Shown: piece by piece, positions 23,801-35,122 of the stretch
Layout: every line of letters starts with the position of its first letter
Numbering within the stretch: the first letter of the stretch is position 1
Assembly (NCBI RefSeq): GCF_018294505.1
Contig: NC_057803.1
Location: 690,024,831 to 690,088,830 of the forward strand
DNA from: Triticum aestivum
Lineage: Eukaryota > Streptophyta > Magnoliopsida > Poales > Poaceae
DNA: 64,000 nucleotides
Reading direction: 5' to 3'
The notes under the pieces: model-generated
What the model was told of the DNA's origin: nothing
The model's database searches: none
Seen by the model: the letters and a program-made list of their open reading frames with translations, nothing else
Position numbers and translations under genes: made by a program

Positions 23801-25536
23801 TGTTGGGGAACGTAGCAGAAATTCAAAATTTTCTACGCATCACCAAGATCAATCTATGGAGTAACTAGCAAAGAGAGAGAGGGGAGTGCATCTTCATACC
23901 CTTCTTGATCGGTGGAAGCGTTGCAAGAACATGGTCGGTGGAGTCGTTCACTAAGCGATTCAGATCGCGGCCGAATCCGATCTAAGCACCGAATAACGGT
24001 GCCTCCGCGTTCAACACACGTACAGCCCGGGGACGTCTCCTCCTTCTTGATCCAGAAAGGGGAGAGAAGAAGTTGAGGGAGAGCTCTGGTAGCACGACGG
24101 CGTGGTGGTGGAGCTTGCAGTACTCCGGTAGAGCTTCGCCAAGCACTACTACGGAGGAGGAGGTGTTGGGCAGGGAGAGGGTTGCGCCAGGGGAAGGGTG
24201 AAACTCCCATGTGCCTCCCCACAATATATAGGGGTGGAGGGGGCTGGTTTCTTGCCCTCCAAGTCCATCAGGGCGTTGGCAAAGGTGAGAGGAAAGAAAT
24301 CCCATCATTTCCTTCCCCACCGATTGTTATCCCCCTTTTTTAGGGATCTTTATCTTATCCGTTCAGGATATGATCTTATTCCTTCTAAGGGGGGATCTTG
24401 GTGCGCCTTGACCAGGGGTGTGGGGCCTTGCCCCCACTACCCACGTTCATGTGGGTCCCCCCATGCAGGTGGGTCCCACTCCGGAACCTTCTAGAACCTT
24501 CCCTGTACAATACCGAAAAATCCCGAACATTTTCCGGTGGCCAAAATAGGACTTCCCATATATAAATCTTTACCTCCGGACCATTACGTAACTCCTTGTG
24601 ACGTCCGGGATCTCATCCGGGACTCCGAACAACATTTGGTAACTACACACTAATTCCCATAACAACTCTAGCGTCACCGAACCTTAAGTGTGTAGACCCT
24701 ACGGGTTCGGGAATCATGCAGACATGACCGAGACAGCTCTCTGGCCAATAACCAACAGAGGGATCTGGATACCCATGTTGGCTCCCACATGTTCCATGAT
24801 GATCTCATTGGATGAACCACGATGTCAAGGATTCAAGCAATCCCGTATACAATTCCCTTTGTCAATCGATACGTTACTTGCCCGAGATTTGATCGTCGGT
24901 ATCCCAATACCTCGTTCAATCTCGTTACCGGCAAGTCACTTTACTCGTTCCGTAATGCATGATCCCGTGACTAACTACTTAGTCACATTGAGCTCATTAT
25001 GATGATGCATTACCGAGTGGGCCCAGAGATACCTCTCCATCACACGGAGTGACAAATCCCAGTCTCGATTCGTGCCAACCCAACAAACACTTTCGGAGAT
25101 ACCCGTAGTGCACCTTTATAGCCACCCAGTTATGTTGTGACGTTTGGCACACCCAAAGCATTCCTACGGTATCCGGGAGTTGCACAATCTCATGGTCCAA
25201 GGAAATGATACTTGACATTAGAAAAGCTTTTAGCAAACGAACTACACGATTTTGTGCTATGCTTAGGATTGGGTCTTGTCCATCACATCATTCTCCTAAT
25301 GACGTGATCCCGTTATCAATGACATCCAATGTCCATGGTCAGGAAACCATAACCATCTATGTATCAACCAGCTAGTCAACTAGAGGCTCACTAGGGACAT
25401 GTTGTGGTCTATGTATTCACACATGTATTACGGTTTCCAGTTAATACAATTATAGCATGAACAATAGACAATTATCATGAACAAGGAAATATAATAATAA
25501 CCATTTTATTATTGCCTCTAGGGCATATTTCCAACA
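23801..25536 (-). repeat. 5' LTR of element C (1736 bp)
   Basis: It has the same ends as the left LTR, with TATATA at about 24224-24230. Frames repeated between the two LTRs (for example 24198-24494 and 24688-25002) are LTR sequence, not genes. Confidence 0.92.
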
Positions 25537-25541
25537 AACTT

Positions 25542-27321
25542 GTCCCTGGATGCCAGGGTTCAACCTTGTTGCTGATTATCTTCTCAAAATTACTCAAACA
25601 CTGAGAACTTATATCTTTGAAATGTTTTGATTATACATAGTGTTCACTGTGACATGAGATGGGATAGACTCCAAAAGAAGTGGCAATAACACAACTAATA
25701 AAAGTACACGTAGCAAATAATAGTGCTAATTTCAATTTTTTACCCCCTCTTTTAGCATTTTCTTATAGTAATTACCCCATTTATGGCATTTTCATCCGTA
25801 CCATTTTGCCTGGGCATGCACCAGCGTTCCATCGTGGTCCTTGACTGCTAGCCCAGTGCTCCCCTTTCTACAGTGTTACCAAAAGCTCGCGTCGACATTA
25901 ATTTTCAGCACACCCTCCTCCAGTGGCTTCCAAAAGAATTTCTATTACTCAATTAGGGATCCCTTCCTTTGATGCCCACAGGGGAGGCCGGCGGCAGGGT
26001 GCGTGAGAGAGGTAGGCAGCTGGGCAGGTGGCGCCGAGCCAGGTGCCAGACTGCACAAGGAGGAAGGCGGATTGGCCGCACTGAGCCTGGCATCATGTGA
26101 CGCTCCATCAAAGGGGAAGAAGGAGCAGGCGACAAGATGGACACACACGGGAAAAGGAAAGAGGAAGTCAATGTTCTAAACACCAGTGAAAACCAACCAA
26201 AATTGGACATGTAGCTTCAAAGCCACTCAAGGGGGGTGATTTTTATGGTTTTGAAGTTTCGAGGGTAAAAACTATATATAAGTTGATTTCAAGGGGATTT
26301 GGCTCCATGAAGTAGATTTGTAGGTGATTTCTATACATTTTTCTTTCAAATGTTTTTGTATGGGCTGACCCATGTAAAGTTTCTACTCACTCCCAGTTCT
26401 AGGAAGTTTCAAGAAGCTTACACCCATTTCACTTTTTTTCTCTTCGTTTTCTACATTTTTATTCTATTTTTTTGTTTCTTTGCATTTCCTTTTTCATTTA
26501 GGTTAATTCTTTCTTTTTCTAGTTGAAGGAGTAACTGATTTTTAAAATCTAATTTCTTTAAAAGTGTGTTTTTCTTAAAACTAGGAGATATCTTCTCAAA
26601 TTCATGTGCTTTCCGAAATGTGACATTTTAATTCACTAATACTACCTAAACTTTTTAAACATTTTTCAAATTATTCAGCAACTTTTAATCCACAATTTAT
26701 TTTCAAAACCGTGAATGGTATTATTGTATTTGAATATTTTTAAGATTTGCAAAGATTTTGAAAACGCCATCAATAATATATAAATTGTCATGAGCTTTTT
26801 CAAAATTCGTGAACATTTAAAAATTCATGAACTTTTAAAATCCACAAACATTTTCAAATCCCTGAACTTTTTAAAATTAGTAAAACATTTATCAAAGTTC
26901 CGAAATATTTTTAACTTCACAAACATTTTCCAATTTTTTCATGAACATTTTCTAAAGTCCATGAACAAAATTAAATTCCTGAAGAGTTGTTCAAAATCGT
27001 GAACTTTGTTAATTCCATGTATATTTTTCAAATTCATGATTTTTTGAAAATCCAAGAGCATTTTTAAAATTAGCAACATTTTGTAAATTCACATTTTCTT
27101 TGAATTAGTGAACATTTTTAAATCATAAAAAATTGAGCCCTTTGTTTATGTGATGGTGGAGTATTTTATTTATATTTTTGCACGTAAGGGCTAAGAAAAA
27201 AACGCAAACAAAGATATCATTAGTTTGATTGTGCACGTAAGGGCTAAGGAACAACTGTCGTCGCCTTCCTTTTTCTAGCAACGGCAGCAAGTTCGTCAGC
27301 AAAGTTGTCAATTCGTCCAGC
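25542..27321 (+). promoter_or_regulatory. Orphan PHT1-A promoter region (its gene is deleted)
   Basis: This stretch matches the upstream regions of A2 (about 35738-37543) and A3 (about 62065-63880) base by base for long runs, including the AT-rich field and two copies of GCACGTAAGGGCTAAG (27180-27195 and 27233-27248). It stops at 'CGTCCAG' 27321 and continues directly into the interior of element E's LTR. The remaining 60 or so bases before the start codon, the gene and its 3' flank are gone. No gene lies within it. Confidence 0.85.
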
Positions 27322-27521
27322 TCCCTCTTGTTCTCATGCTCATACAAGTGGGGAAGGAGCCTCCCTTATAAAGAGGTCCAACTCCCTCTAAACTAGCAAG
27401 GTGGGACTAAACTTTAGTTCCACCTCTTGCCTTGCACGAATGGGCTGTGTGGGCCTCTAGGATTTATAGGAATTTCTGAAACTGCTATTGGGCTAGGCCC
27501 AAAATAGACAAAATTCCAGCA
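27322..27521 (-). repeat. 3' LTR remnant of element E
   Basis: Only the first 200 bp or so of the LTR proper survives. It matches 44890-45089 (F) and 32919-33119 (E's other LTR). The break point with PHT1 promoter sequence lies within 'CCAGCTCCCTCTTG', where one or two bases are shared by both sides. Confidence 0.9.
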
Positions 27522-28072
27522 ATCCCCCACTAGATCCCAGAGGCACACAAAATTTGCCTTTGGTTCTAAAACACTGTTTTATATACTGCAGTGGAGACTG
27601 TTAAGTTGAACTTCCACCTAGAACCCTATGCTACACTAGTTGAGAACTTGAACAGTGGACTGGGCCTTGAACTGCAAGTTTTCTGCGAATCTAGTTTCAC
27701 ATAAAGCCTTGACCAATATGTGGCTACCGTGGGTCTTTCCCACGGGTGGAGCTTATGCGTCATACTCCGTGACCTTTCATGAGTTTACTAGAGAGAACCC
27801 TACTCTCATAGATTGCGACGTTTAACAATCAGACTCATATAGGAGCGTTCTTCAAAAGATGCTCTGCAGGACAACATCTCTGCTTCAAAAAGCCACTTAG
27901 AACACATTAAGATATACGTCAACATGCCATGCAGATTAGGAGAGTATTACATCTTCATGGAGTGGTATTTTAACAGTAGGGATACTCTCCTCCCAGTTGA
28001 CCAACAGCTTGTCTTCCACATCTAATTCACGGGATCTCCGATCATAAAGAATGGGTTACCACTGTGAACAAC
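27522..28072 (-). other. 3' untranslated region and polypurine tract of element E
   Basis: It lies between the end of the pol frame and the 3' LTR. The minus strand beside the LTR reads CTAGTGGGGGAT, a short purine-rich tract. No gene is seen. Confidence 0.7.
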
Positions 28073-31000
28073 TCATATTGTGGGTCTCATACCCATCTCC
28101 CTCGATGCATTATCTATCACATTACATGATAGACCCTTAGTAAAAGGATCTGCCAGATTTTTAGATGTTTGGATATAATCCAATTCAATAACTCCGGAGT
28201 TTTTCATTTTTCTGACGGACTTTAACCTTCTCTGAACGTGTCTTGATGACTTCATGTTATCCTTTGAGCTGCTCACTTTAGTGATCATAGTTTGATTGTC
28301 ACAGTTCATAAGGATACCCGGTACAGGTTTCTCAACTACCGGCAAGTCATTCAAGAGCCGGCGAAGCCAATCTGCTTCGACCGTAGCTGTATCTAGTGCT
28401 GTGAGTTCTGCTTCCATTGTTGACCTCGTTAAGATTGTCTGCTTGCAAGACTTCCAAGAAACAGCGCCACCTCCATGAGTGAATACATAACCGCTCGTGG
28501 CCTTTATCTCATCAGTATCTGAGATCCAATTTGAGTCACTATACCCTTCAAGCACCTTTGGATGCCCAGTGTAGTGAATTCCATAATTCGCAGTGCCTTT
28601 CAAATAACGCAAAACTCTCTCTAGAGCTTTCCAATGCACATCTCCTGGTTTTGAAACAAACCGACTTAGTTTGCTAACAGAAAAAGAGATGTTAGGTCTT
28701 GTAGCACTTGCTAAGTACATAAGCGAGCCAATAATCTGAGAATACTTCAATTGATCTCTAGCAATTCTTCGATTCTTTCGAAGCAGCACACTAGCATCAT
28801 ATGGTGTTGGAGAGGGCTTGCAGTCACTATAGCCAAAGCGACTCAAGATCTTTTCCACATAGTGAGATTGAAGCAATGTAATCCCACCATCATCATCTCT
28901 CAACACCTTGATGTTCAGAATGACATCAGCCACTCCTAAATCCTTCATCTCAAAACAGTGAGATAGGAAATCCTTGACCTCCTTAATAACATTCAGATTT
29001 GTTCCGAAAATCAGTATGTCATCAACATACAAGCAAAGCATAACTCCCTTGCCCCCACCATGGCGATAGTACACACATTTGTGAGCTTCGTTCACAACAA
29101 AGCCTGCAGCTGTTAAAGTTCTTTCGAACTTCTCATGCCATTGTTTGGGTGCTTGCTTGAGTCCATACAAAGACTTCAGCAACTTGCACACTTTCCCTTC
29201 CTGACTATCTATTACAAATCCATCTGGTTGTTCCATATAAATTTCCTCATCCAACTCTCCATTTAGGAAAGCAGTCTTAACATCCATTTGATGAACGAGA
29301 AGACCATGTGAGGCAGCTAGTGAAAGTAGAACTCGAATAGTGGTCAGTCGAGCCACAGGTGAGTAAGTATCAAAGAAGTCTTCACCTTCCTTTTGGGTAT
29401 AACCCTTTGCCACGAGCCGAGCCTTGTACTTTACGATAGTACCATCAGGCCTAAGCTTCTTCTTGAATACCCATTTGCATCCTATAGGTTTGCACCCATA
29501 AGGACGATCAGTTATCTCCCAAGTTTCATTCGCCAAGATGGAATCCATCTCGCTACGAACCGCTTCCTTCCAGTAGTCAGCATCTTCTGATGCATAGGCC
29601 TCCAAAATAGAACTGGGAGTGTCATCTATGAGATACACAAGAAAATCATCACCAAAAGACTTGGCAGTCCTTTGTCTCTTGCTCCTAGTAGGAACTTCAT
29701 TGTTCTCCTCCATAGGACTTTCAAAGTGTTCCATCGAAATGGCAGGTTTAGTAATTGTAACTGGTTCCTGATTCGATGAACTAGGCATCTCCTGATTAGA
29801 TGAGGTAGCCATATCCTTCATGGGAAAGATATCTTCAAAGGAAGTCGCATCATTCGACTCCATGATCGTACCGACATGCATGTCAGGTACCTCAGATTTT
29901 ACAATCAAGAATCTATAGCCAATGCTATGAAAAGCATATCCCAGGAAAACACAATCCATAGTTTTTGGTCCCAGCTTCCGCTTCTTTGGAATTGGTACAT
30001 TGACTTTCGCCAAACAGCCCCATGTTCACAGATAAGAGAGTTTTAACCTTTTCTTCTCCCATTCCTCGAATGAAGTTATCTCTTTGTTCTTTCTGGGAAC
30101 TCTGTTTAGGACATGACATGCAGTCAATATCGCCTCCCCCCACCATGCCTTGGAGAGACCCGATGTGTCTAACATGGTGTTAACCAAACCAGTTAGAGTA
30201 CGGTTCTTTCTTTCGGCCACCCCATTTGACTGAGGTGAGTAGGGAGGCGTCCTCTCATGGATTATTCTATATTCCGCACAAAAAGCATCAATTTCATTGG
30301 AAAAATACTCTCCACCACGGTCGGACCTAAGCCTCTTGATTTTCCGATCAAGTTGGTTTTCCACTTCAGCTTTATAGATCATGAAAAAGTTCAAAGCCTC
30401 ATCCTTAGATTTCAGAAGATACACACGGCAGTATCTAGTGGAGTCGTCAATTAACGTCATGAAATATTTCTTTCCACCTTTTGTCAAAACACCATTCATT
30501 TCACATAGATCTGAATGTATAAGTTCTAGTGGTGCAAGATTTCTCATCTCCGCAGTCACGTGAGACTTACGAGGTTGCTTAGCTTGCACACACACTTGAC
30601 ACTTAGATCCCTTGACAATGGTGAAACAAGGGATTAAGTTCAACTTCGCTAGTCGTGACATGCAACCAAAGTTAACATGACAAAGACGTGAATGCCACAC
30701 ATTTGATTCACTATTGTTGCAAATATGATTAACAACTTTATTGCAAACGTCTGATAAGGATAAACGAAACAGACCTCCTGACTCATAGCCTTTACCAACA
30801 AAGGTTCCATACTTGGATATTACAAATTTATTCGACTCAAAGACAAGCTTATAGCCATCTCTACACAGAAGAGATCCGGTAACAAGATTTTTATTGACGG
30901 AGGGGACATAATGCACGTTCTTTAGCCGCACGATTTTCCCCGAAGTAAACTTCAGATCGACCGTGCCAACACCACGAACAGAAGCACTTGAACCGTTTCC

Positions 31001-32368
31001 CATCAGCACGGTTGAAGTCCCTGCGGTCTGATAAGACAAAAACATGGAAATATCACCTCATACATGCACATTAGCACCCGTGTCAATCAACCAATCAGGA
31101 GAATGACATACTGAAAGAATAGTGGGAAATATACCATACCCAACATCCTTCATGTCAGTGTCTCCAATGACAACATTAGCGGTCTTGCCGCCTTTCCCAA
31201 GATGACGCTTGTCATAGCGATTGGGGCAACTAGGAGCCCAATGATCAGGATCTCCACACACATGACAGACACCTTTCTTCTTGTCATTCTTCTTCTTGAA
31301 GTTCGTGTGCTGCACAGCCTTGTTCTTCCCATCAAACTTTGCTTTACCATCAAGCTTGCCCTTGTTCTTAAACTTGTGGGACTGGAAGTTTTTCTTCTGT
31401 ACCAGATTGGCACTAGATCCTCCCTCAATACCTCGAGCACGTGTGTCCTTTGCTCTCACCTTTTCTTCCACATCAAGAGTACCAATGAGATCCGGAACGG
31501 AAAACTCCTGTCTCTTATGCTTCAGTAAGGTAGCAAAGTTCCTCCATGAAGGAGGAAGCTTAGTGATGATACCCCCAACAACAAACTTGTTCGGTAGCAT
31601 GCAATTGAACTGCTCAAGTTCTCTAGCAAATGACTGTATCTCATGAGCCTGCTCAACCACGGAGCGCTCTTCAGTCATCCTGTAATCATAGAATTGCTCC
31701 ATGATGTACAGCTCAGTGCCGGCATTCGAGACCCCAAACTTGGCCTCGAGTGCGTCCCACATATCTTTTCCATTGTCAATTGACGCATAAGCATCAACTA
31801 TGTTCTCACCAAGAACACTCAAGAGAGCAGCCTTAAACAAGGTATCCATTTTCCGAAAAGCTTGTGCCTGTTGGGCATCTTGCTCTCCTTCAGGTTTGCC
31901 AAGAGTGGCGTCATAGCAGCTCATGGTCTGAAACCATAAGACTGCTCTCACGCGCCACCTCTTATAGTGGATACCCTCAAACATAGGAGGACTCATGGAA
32001 GCAGCAAAACCACTCGGGGTAAATTGCCTATTATAAGGTTTTTGGATTGTTGGAAATATGAGCAATTTACCGAGTGATTTTATTAACAGAAATACTAGAT
32101 AAAGCATGACTAGTGTAGTAGTGATAAAACAGGCCATGTGATTTGACAAAGGGAAGGTAAACAACATCTTCATATATGAACCGTAACTAAACATATATTG
32201 GGCAGACAGTATATTAAGTTGCATATATGAAATAGAGTATAACATATCTAGGGAAAACACTAGAACAAGGAACTGTAGCAGAACCTCTAATAGAAAGGAG
32301 ACGAACACGTACGAGGCAGCAGCAGCAGCAGAAGCGCTGGACTTGGGGTTGGTGTCCTCGCCAGCCAT
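28073..32368 (-). pseudogene. gag-pol polyprotein of element E, two in-frame stops
   Basis: One frame runs from ATG at 32368 to the stop at 28073. It is interrupted by TGA at 31058-31060, just after the protease motif DTGANVHV, and by TGA at 30026-30028, where F has CGA (Arg) after 'KLSYL'. Segment 1 (436 codons) is gag with a CCHC knuckle (residues 368-381) and protease DTGA at 429-432. Segment 2 (about 340 codons) has the integrase zinc region (CQVCVQAKQ) and core (HSDLC, RSDRGGEY, GVAERKNRTL). Segment 3 (646 codons) has RT ([16 protein letters not shown]) and RNase H ([23 protein letters not shown]). Residues 20-114 of segment 1 are very hydrophobic and correspond to a candidate intron. 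The reading frame is otherwise intact, unlike F. Confidence 0.93.
32028..32312 (-). other. Candidate 285-nt intron in the gag leader of element E
   Basis: On the minus strand a donor CTC|GTACGT lies 56 nt after the gag ATG, and an acceptor ATAATAG|GCAATTT lies 20 nt beyond the LTR end. The interval is T-rich, as plant introns are. Removing it joins AAAAAS to QFTPSGFAASM and keeps the frame, because 285 is a multiple of three. The same interval in F (49538-49822) is also 285 nt, but there it contains a TAA. Splicing is inferred from sequence only. Confidence 0.5.
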
Positions 32369-33119
32369 GTTGTCGAGGAGGTCGTGGACGTCGGGGAAGA
32401 AGTCGTCGTCGGGGAAGTAGTCGTCGGAGTCCGGGGCGTCCGTGATGAAGAAGTCAGTAGTCGCGCAGAGCGCTCGCCAAAAACCTTATCACCCTTCTCC
32501 CGTACAGGACTCAAAAGGTGTGATTTCGAAGGCCTACTGTCCCAACCTGCGGTGCATGCCGCAAGCCGAGATGGGGAAGATCGTAGTAGCAGCGTAGTGC
32601 TGAGGAACCGGTGGCGAGAGGAGGAAGTAGTTCTGGTGTGTCTCTCTGGAGAGGAGCGACCTCTCTTATATAGGCACAAGAGAAGGACGCGAACAGGCTG
32701 CGCCGGGAGGTGAAGCAACGGAGGGAGACGAAACGAACAGGCAACACGCGAAGAGGTGCGCCGTTCGTATTCAGGCTCCACTACAGCAAAAACGTTTCAG
32801 CTCCTGTGTGACCATTCGTATACCCGTCGTGCGTGGCAAAAATTTAGACATCGGCTCGTTCCCGCAACCCGCGTCGTGTCGCGGTGCGGCGGGCGGCGGA
32901 GGAGGAGCGCGCGTGGATGTCCCTCTTGTTCTCATGCTCATACAAGTGGGGAAGGAGCCTCCCTTATAAACAGGTCCAACTCCCTCTAAACTAGCAAGGC
33001 GGGACTAAACTTTAGTTTCACCTCTTGCCTTGCACGAATGGGCTGCGTGGGCCTCTAGGATTTATAGGAATTTCTGAAGCTGCTATTGGGCTAGGCCCAA
33101 AATAGACAAAATTCCAGCA
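32048..33119 (-). repeat. 5' LTR of element E (1072 bp)
   Basis: On the + strand it starts TGTTGGAAATATGAGC and ends AAATTCCAGCA. It contains the gag start codon at 32366-32368 and a TATA box. No TGG-type primer-binding site directly follows its end; the next minus-strand bases are ATCCAAAAACCTTATAATAG. Confidence 0.88.
32666..32673 (-). promoter_or_regulatory. TATA box of element E 5' LTR
   Basis: The minus strand reads CTATATAAGAG about 300 bp upstream of the gag ATG. The same box occurs in both LTRs of F (about 44757-44765 and 50176-50183). Confidence 0.6.
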
Positions 33120-34080
33120 CCTGCAACCCAACATCTGATTTTTTTCATAAATGTGGTGGCATACACAAAGACAACCTTTGCAGAGACCACTCCTCGCTAA
33201 CCGATTTCAACGAAGAGAATCAGGAGCTTCCTAAATAGATTTACATTGTGCGATTGTGTTGGCCCGGTATTTTGGGGTCTGCTGTTTCATTGGGCTACCT
33301 CACCATATTGTATTGTTTCGCCGTGTAACTTGGGTGTTGTTCCTTTTATATATAAAGCAGGTCAAGAGCCTGTTTCAAGAGTAAATGGTCTCCAGACGGT
33401 GTAGGAATATTAACCCCACAACTACTCCCTCTCTCTCAAAATATAAGATTTTTTTGGCTAACCATATATTCTACAAAAGTAACATTAGAAGTTGTACCAA
33501 ATCATTGATTGTTCAAACATCAGCAAACACATAACTGTGCCACGGATTTGCCATGAACCGTGCAATCGAGAGATGTACTATTCCTCTTCTATTTACCTTC
33601 CCATTCTAGAAAGAAATAATCATGGTCTACACATTTTTTTGGACCAACTCCGATGAAGGAAGCAACTACTAATATCATATACACAAAGGTGTAGCTCTAA
33701 TATATTGGAGACTAAATCTTAAATAGGTCACAAAAGATAATAAATGATGCATGTATCAGCTATTAGAAGACCAAATTCAGCAGCTCTATGGAAGATACCA
33801 AATCACTTTTACATGTGACGAAACATAAACACCGCTAAAATAAACAGTGAATCATAATCACCTGGAGCAATATTTTTCTTCTTGGGTGGCAGCTGAAATC
33901 ATCGATATGAAATTGTTTCGGAGGAAGGCTAAAGAGATAACGAAATGTTACTCCAGCGTGTAGATAATTGTCCCGCTAAATAAACCAGTATACAATGTCT
34001 TGCCAATAGCACGCTATTTCATGCTAATAGTGTAATTTAAGGGTAGGCACTATTTTGTATCGGGCGCTATTTTTTTCCTT
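33120..34080 (+). other. Spacer upstream of PHT1 pseudogene B2
   Basis: It starts with the CCTGC target sequence of element E and matches 14371-15330 and 50660-51616. No gene is seen. The left target copy was removed by the deletion at 27321/27322. Confidence 0.75.
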
Positions 34081-35122
34081 GATCCTATACCTTATTATAC
34101 TTGCTCTGCATAAAGGGTGCTCTCTGCGAGATTCAAGAACACAGCCGCGTACAAGACTCACCAGCTTTGGCAAGCGGACTACATGTGGCACATCGTGCTC
34201 ATGCTTGGCGCCTTTCCTGTCCTCCTCACCTACTACTGGCGTATCAAGATGTTCGAGACGGTGTGCTTCACCATGCTTATCGCCAAGAACCTCAAGCTAG
34301 CGGCGTCCCACATGGCCACGATCCACGTGATCGACATCGTATCAGATGCATATGTGGACGCCGTCGTCAGGCAGGATGAGTTCAGCCTCTTTTATGTGGA
34401 GTTCCTCCACAAGCATGGCTGGCAGCTCCTTGGCACCACCCTATGCTGGTTCATCCTCGACGTCGTCTTCTACTCCCTCAATCTCTTCATGAAGTACATA
34501 TTCAGCGGCATCGGCTGGTTTGGAGACGCGGCCGACATGAGCCCTCTGGAGCAGAACTACAAGATAGCCCACACACAGGCCATAATCGTTGTCGGCGGTT
34601 CCCTGCCAGGGTACTTCCTCACCATCCTCTTCGTCGACTTCATCGGCCGCATGAAGATCTTGCTCATGGGGTTCACCATGATGACCATCTTCATGATCGG
34701 GCTTGCCGGGCTCTAAAAGTTCTAGTCCAAGCTCGGTATGCACGCAGTCTTTCGCCGTCACGTATGCATTGATCCTCTTCTTCACAAACTTTGGCCCCAA
34801 CTCCACCACCTTCATCCTGCCCACGGAGATATTCTCGACGCGGTCGTGGTCAACGTGCAACGACATATTGGCTGTGGGGGGAAAGTGTGGTACCATCATC
34901 GGTGTTCTCTGGTTCCATTATTCTCATACGAGCATCCGGAGCTCTCTGCTTCTACTGGAAGGCTGCAACCTGGTTGGAGTTATGTTCACTCTTGAATTTC
35001 CAGAGTGCAAACGGATGTCACCCGAGGATATCACCGGAGAAATGGAGGAAGAAAGCGAACCACCTGAAGAATCTGCAATGGTTGCTGAAGCTGAGTTCAT
35101 CCACATCGTGGAAATTTCGTAA
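34081..35122 (+). pseudogene. PHT1 pseudogene B2 (exon 2 only)
   Basis: It begins in intron sequence and enters exon 2 at 34116, with the same 35-bp loss and the same lack of exon 1 as B1 and B3. The first part is open from about 34117 to 34716 and includes ADYMWHIVLMLGAFPVLLTYYWRIK (cited in part), [19 protein letters not shown] and GGSLPGYFLTILFVDFIGR. TAA and TAG at about 34714-34726 replace the Tyr and Trp codons of A2, as in B1 and B3. A one-base insertion ('GTCTTTCG', near 34750) shifts the frame, after which the C-terminal helices and acidic tail continue to the stop at 35120-35122. It is the best preserved B copy but cannot make a transporter. Confidence 0.92.

Larger units (their letters stand above)
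16958..25536 (-). mobile_element. Copia LTR retrotransposon C (Angela-type), decayed
   Basis: The 8.58-kb element has both LTRs (16958-18695 and 23801-25536) and AACTT duplications. The minus orientation follows from the polypurine tract beside the left LTR and the primer-binding site beside the right LTR. The internal region is about 5.1 kb and parallels that of element D but carries many stops and indels. It inserted in the 3' flank of pseudogene B1. Confidence 0.93.
27322..33119 (-). mobile_element. Copia LTR retrotransposon E (second family), left LTR truncated
   Basis: This Copia element differs from the Angela type. Its LTR starts TGCTGGAATTTTG and ends CATATTTCCAACA. The 5' LTR (32048-33119) is complete, the internal region carries gag, integrase, RT and RNase H in one frame, and the 3' LTR is cut down to 199-200 bp at 27322-27521. 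The right flank CCTGC (33120) is the same site used by element F, so E and F descend from a single insertion. Confidence 0.92.

Noticed and set aside
25945..26148. A 67-codon minus-strand frame kept at three places (25945-26148, 36139-36342, 62473-62676).
   Set aside because: All three lie in recently duplicated promoter sequence, so conservation of length is expected. The protein shows no domain and its composition is that of GC-rich spacer DNA.
26790..27002. A 70-codon frame of repeated Phe, Lys, Ile and Asn, with relatives at 36981-37178 and 63316-63534.
   Set aside because: It is a translation of the AT-rich GAACATTTT field and not a credible protein.
27322..27345. CTCTTGTTCT in the E/F LTR as a mycorrhiza-responsive MYCS-like motif near PHT1 genes.
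   Set aside because: It is only a partial match to the published motif, lies in retrotransposon sequence and is not found near the start of A2.
32287..32781. A 164-codon minus-strand frame rich in Ser, Thr, Arg and Pro in the E LTR, with relatives in both F LTRs.
   Set aside because: It overlaps the gag start in another frame, is low-complexity and is explained by the GC-rich LTR leader.
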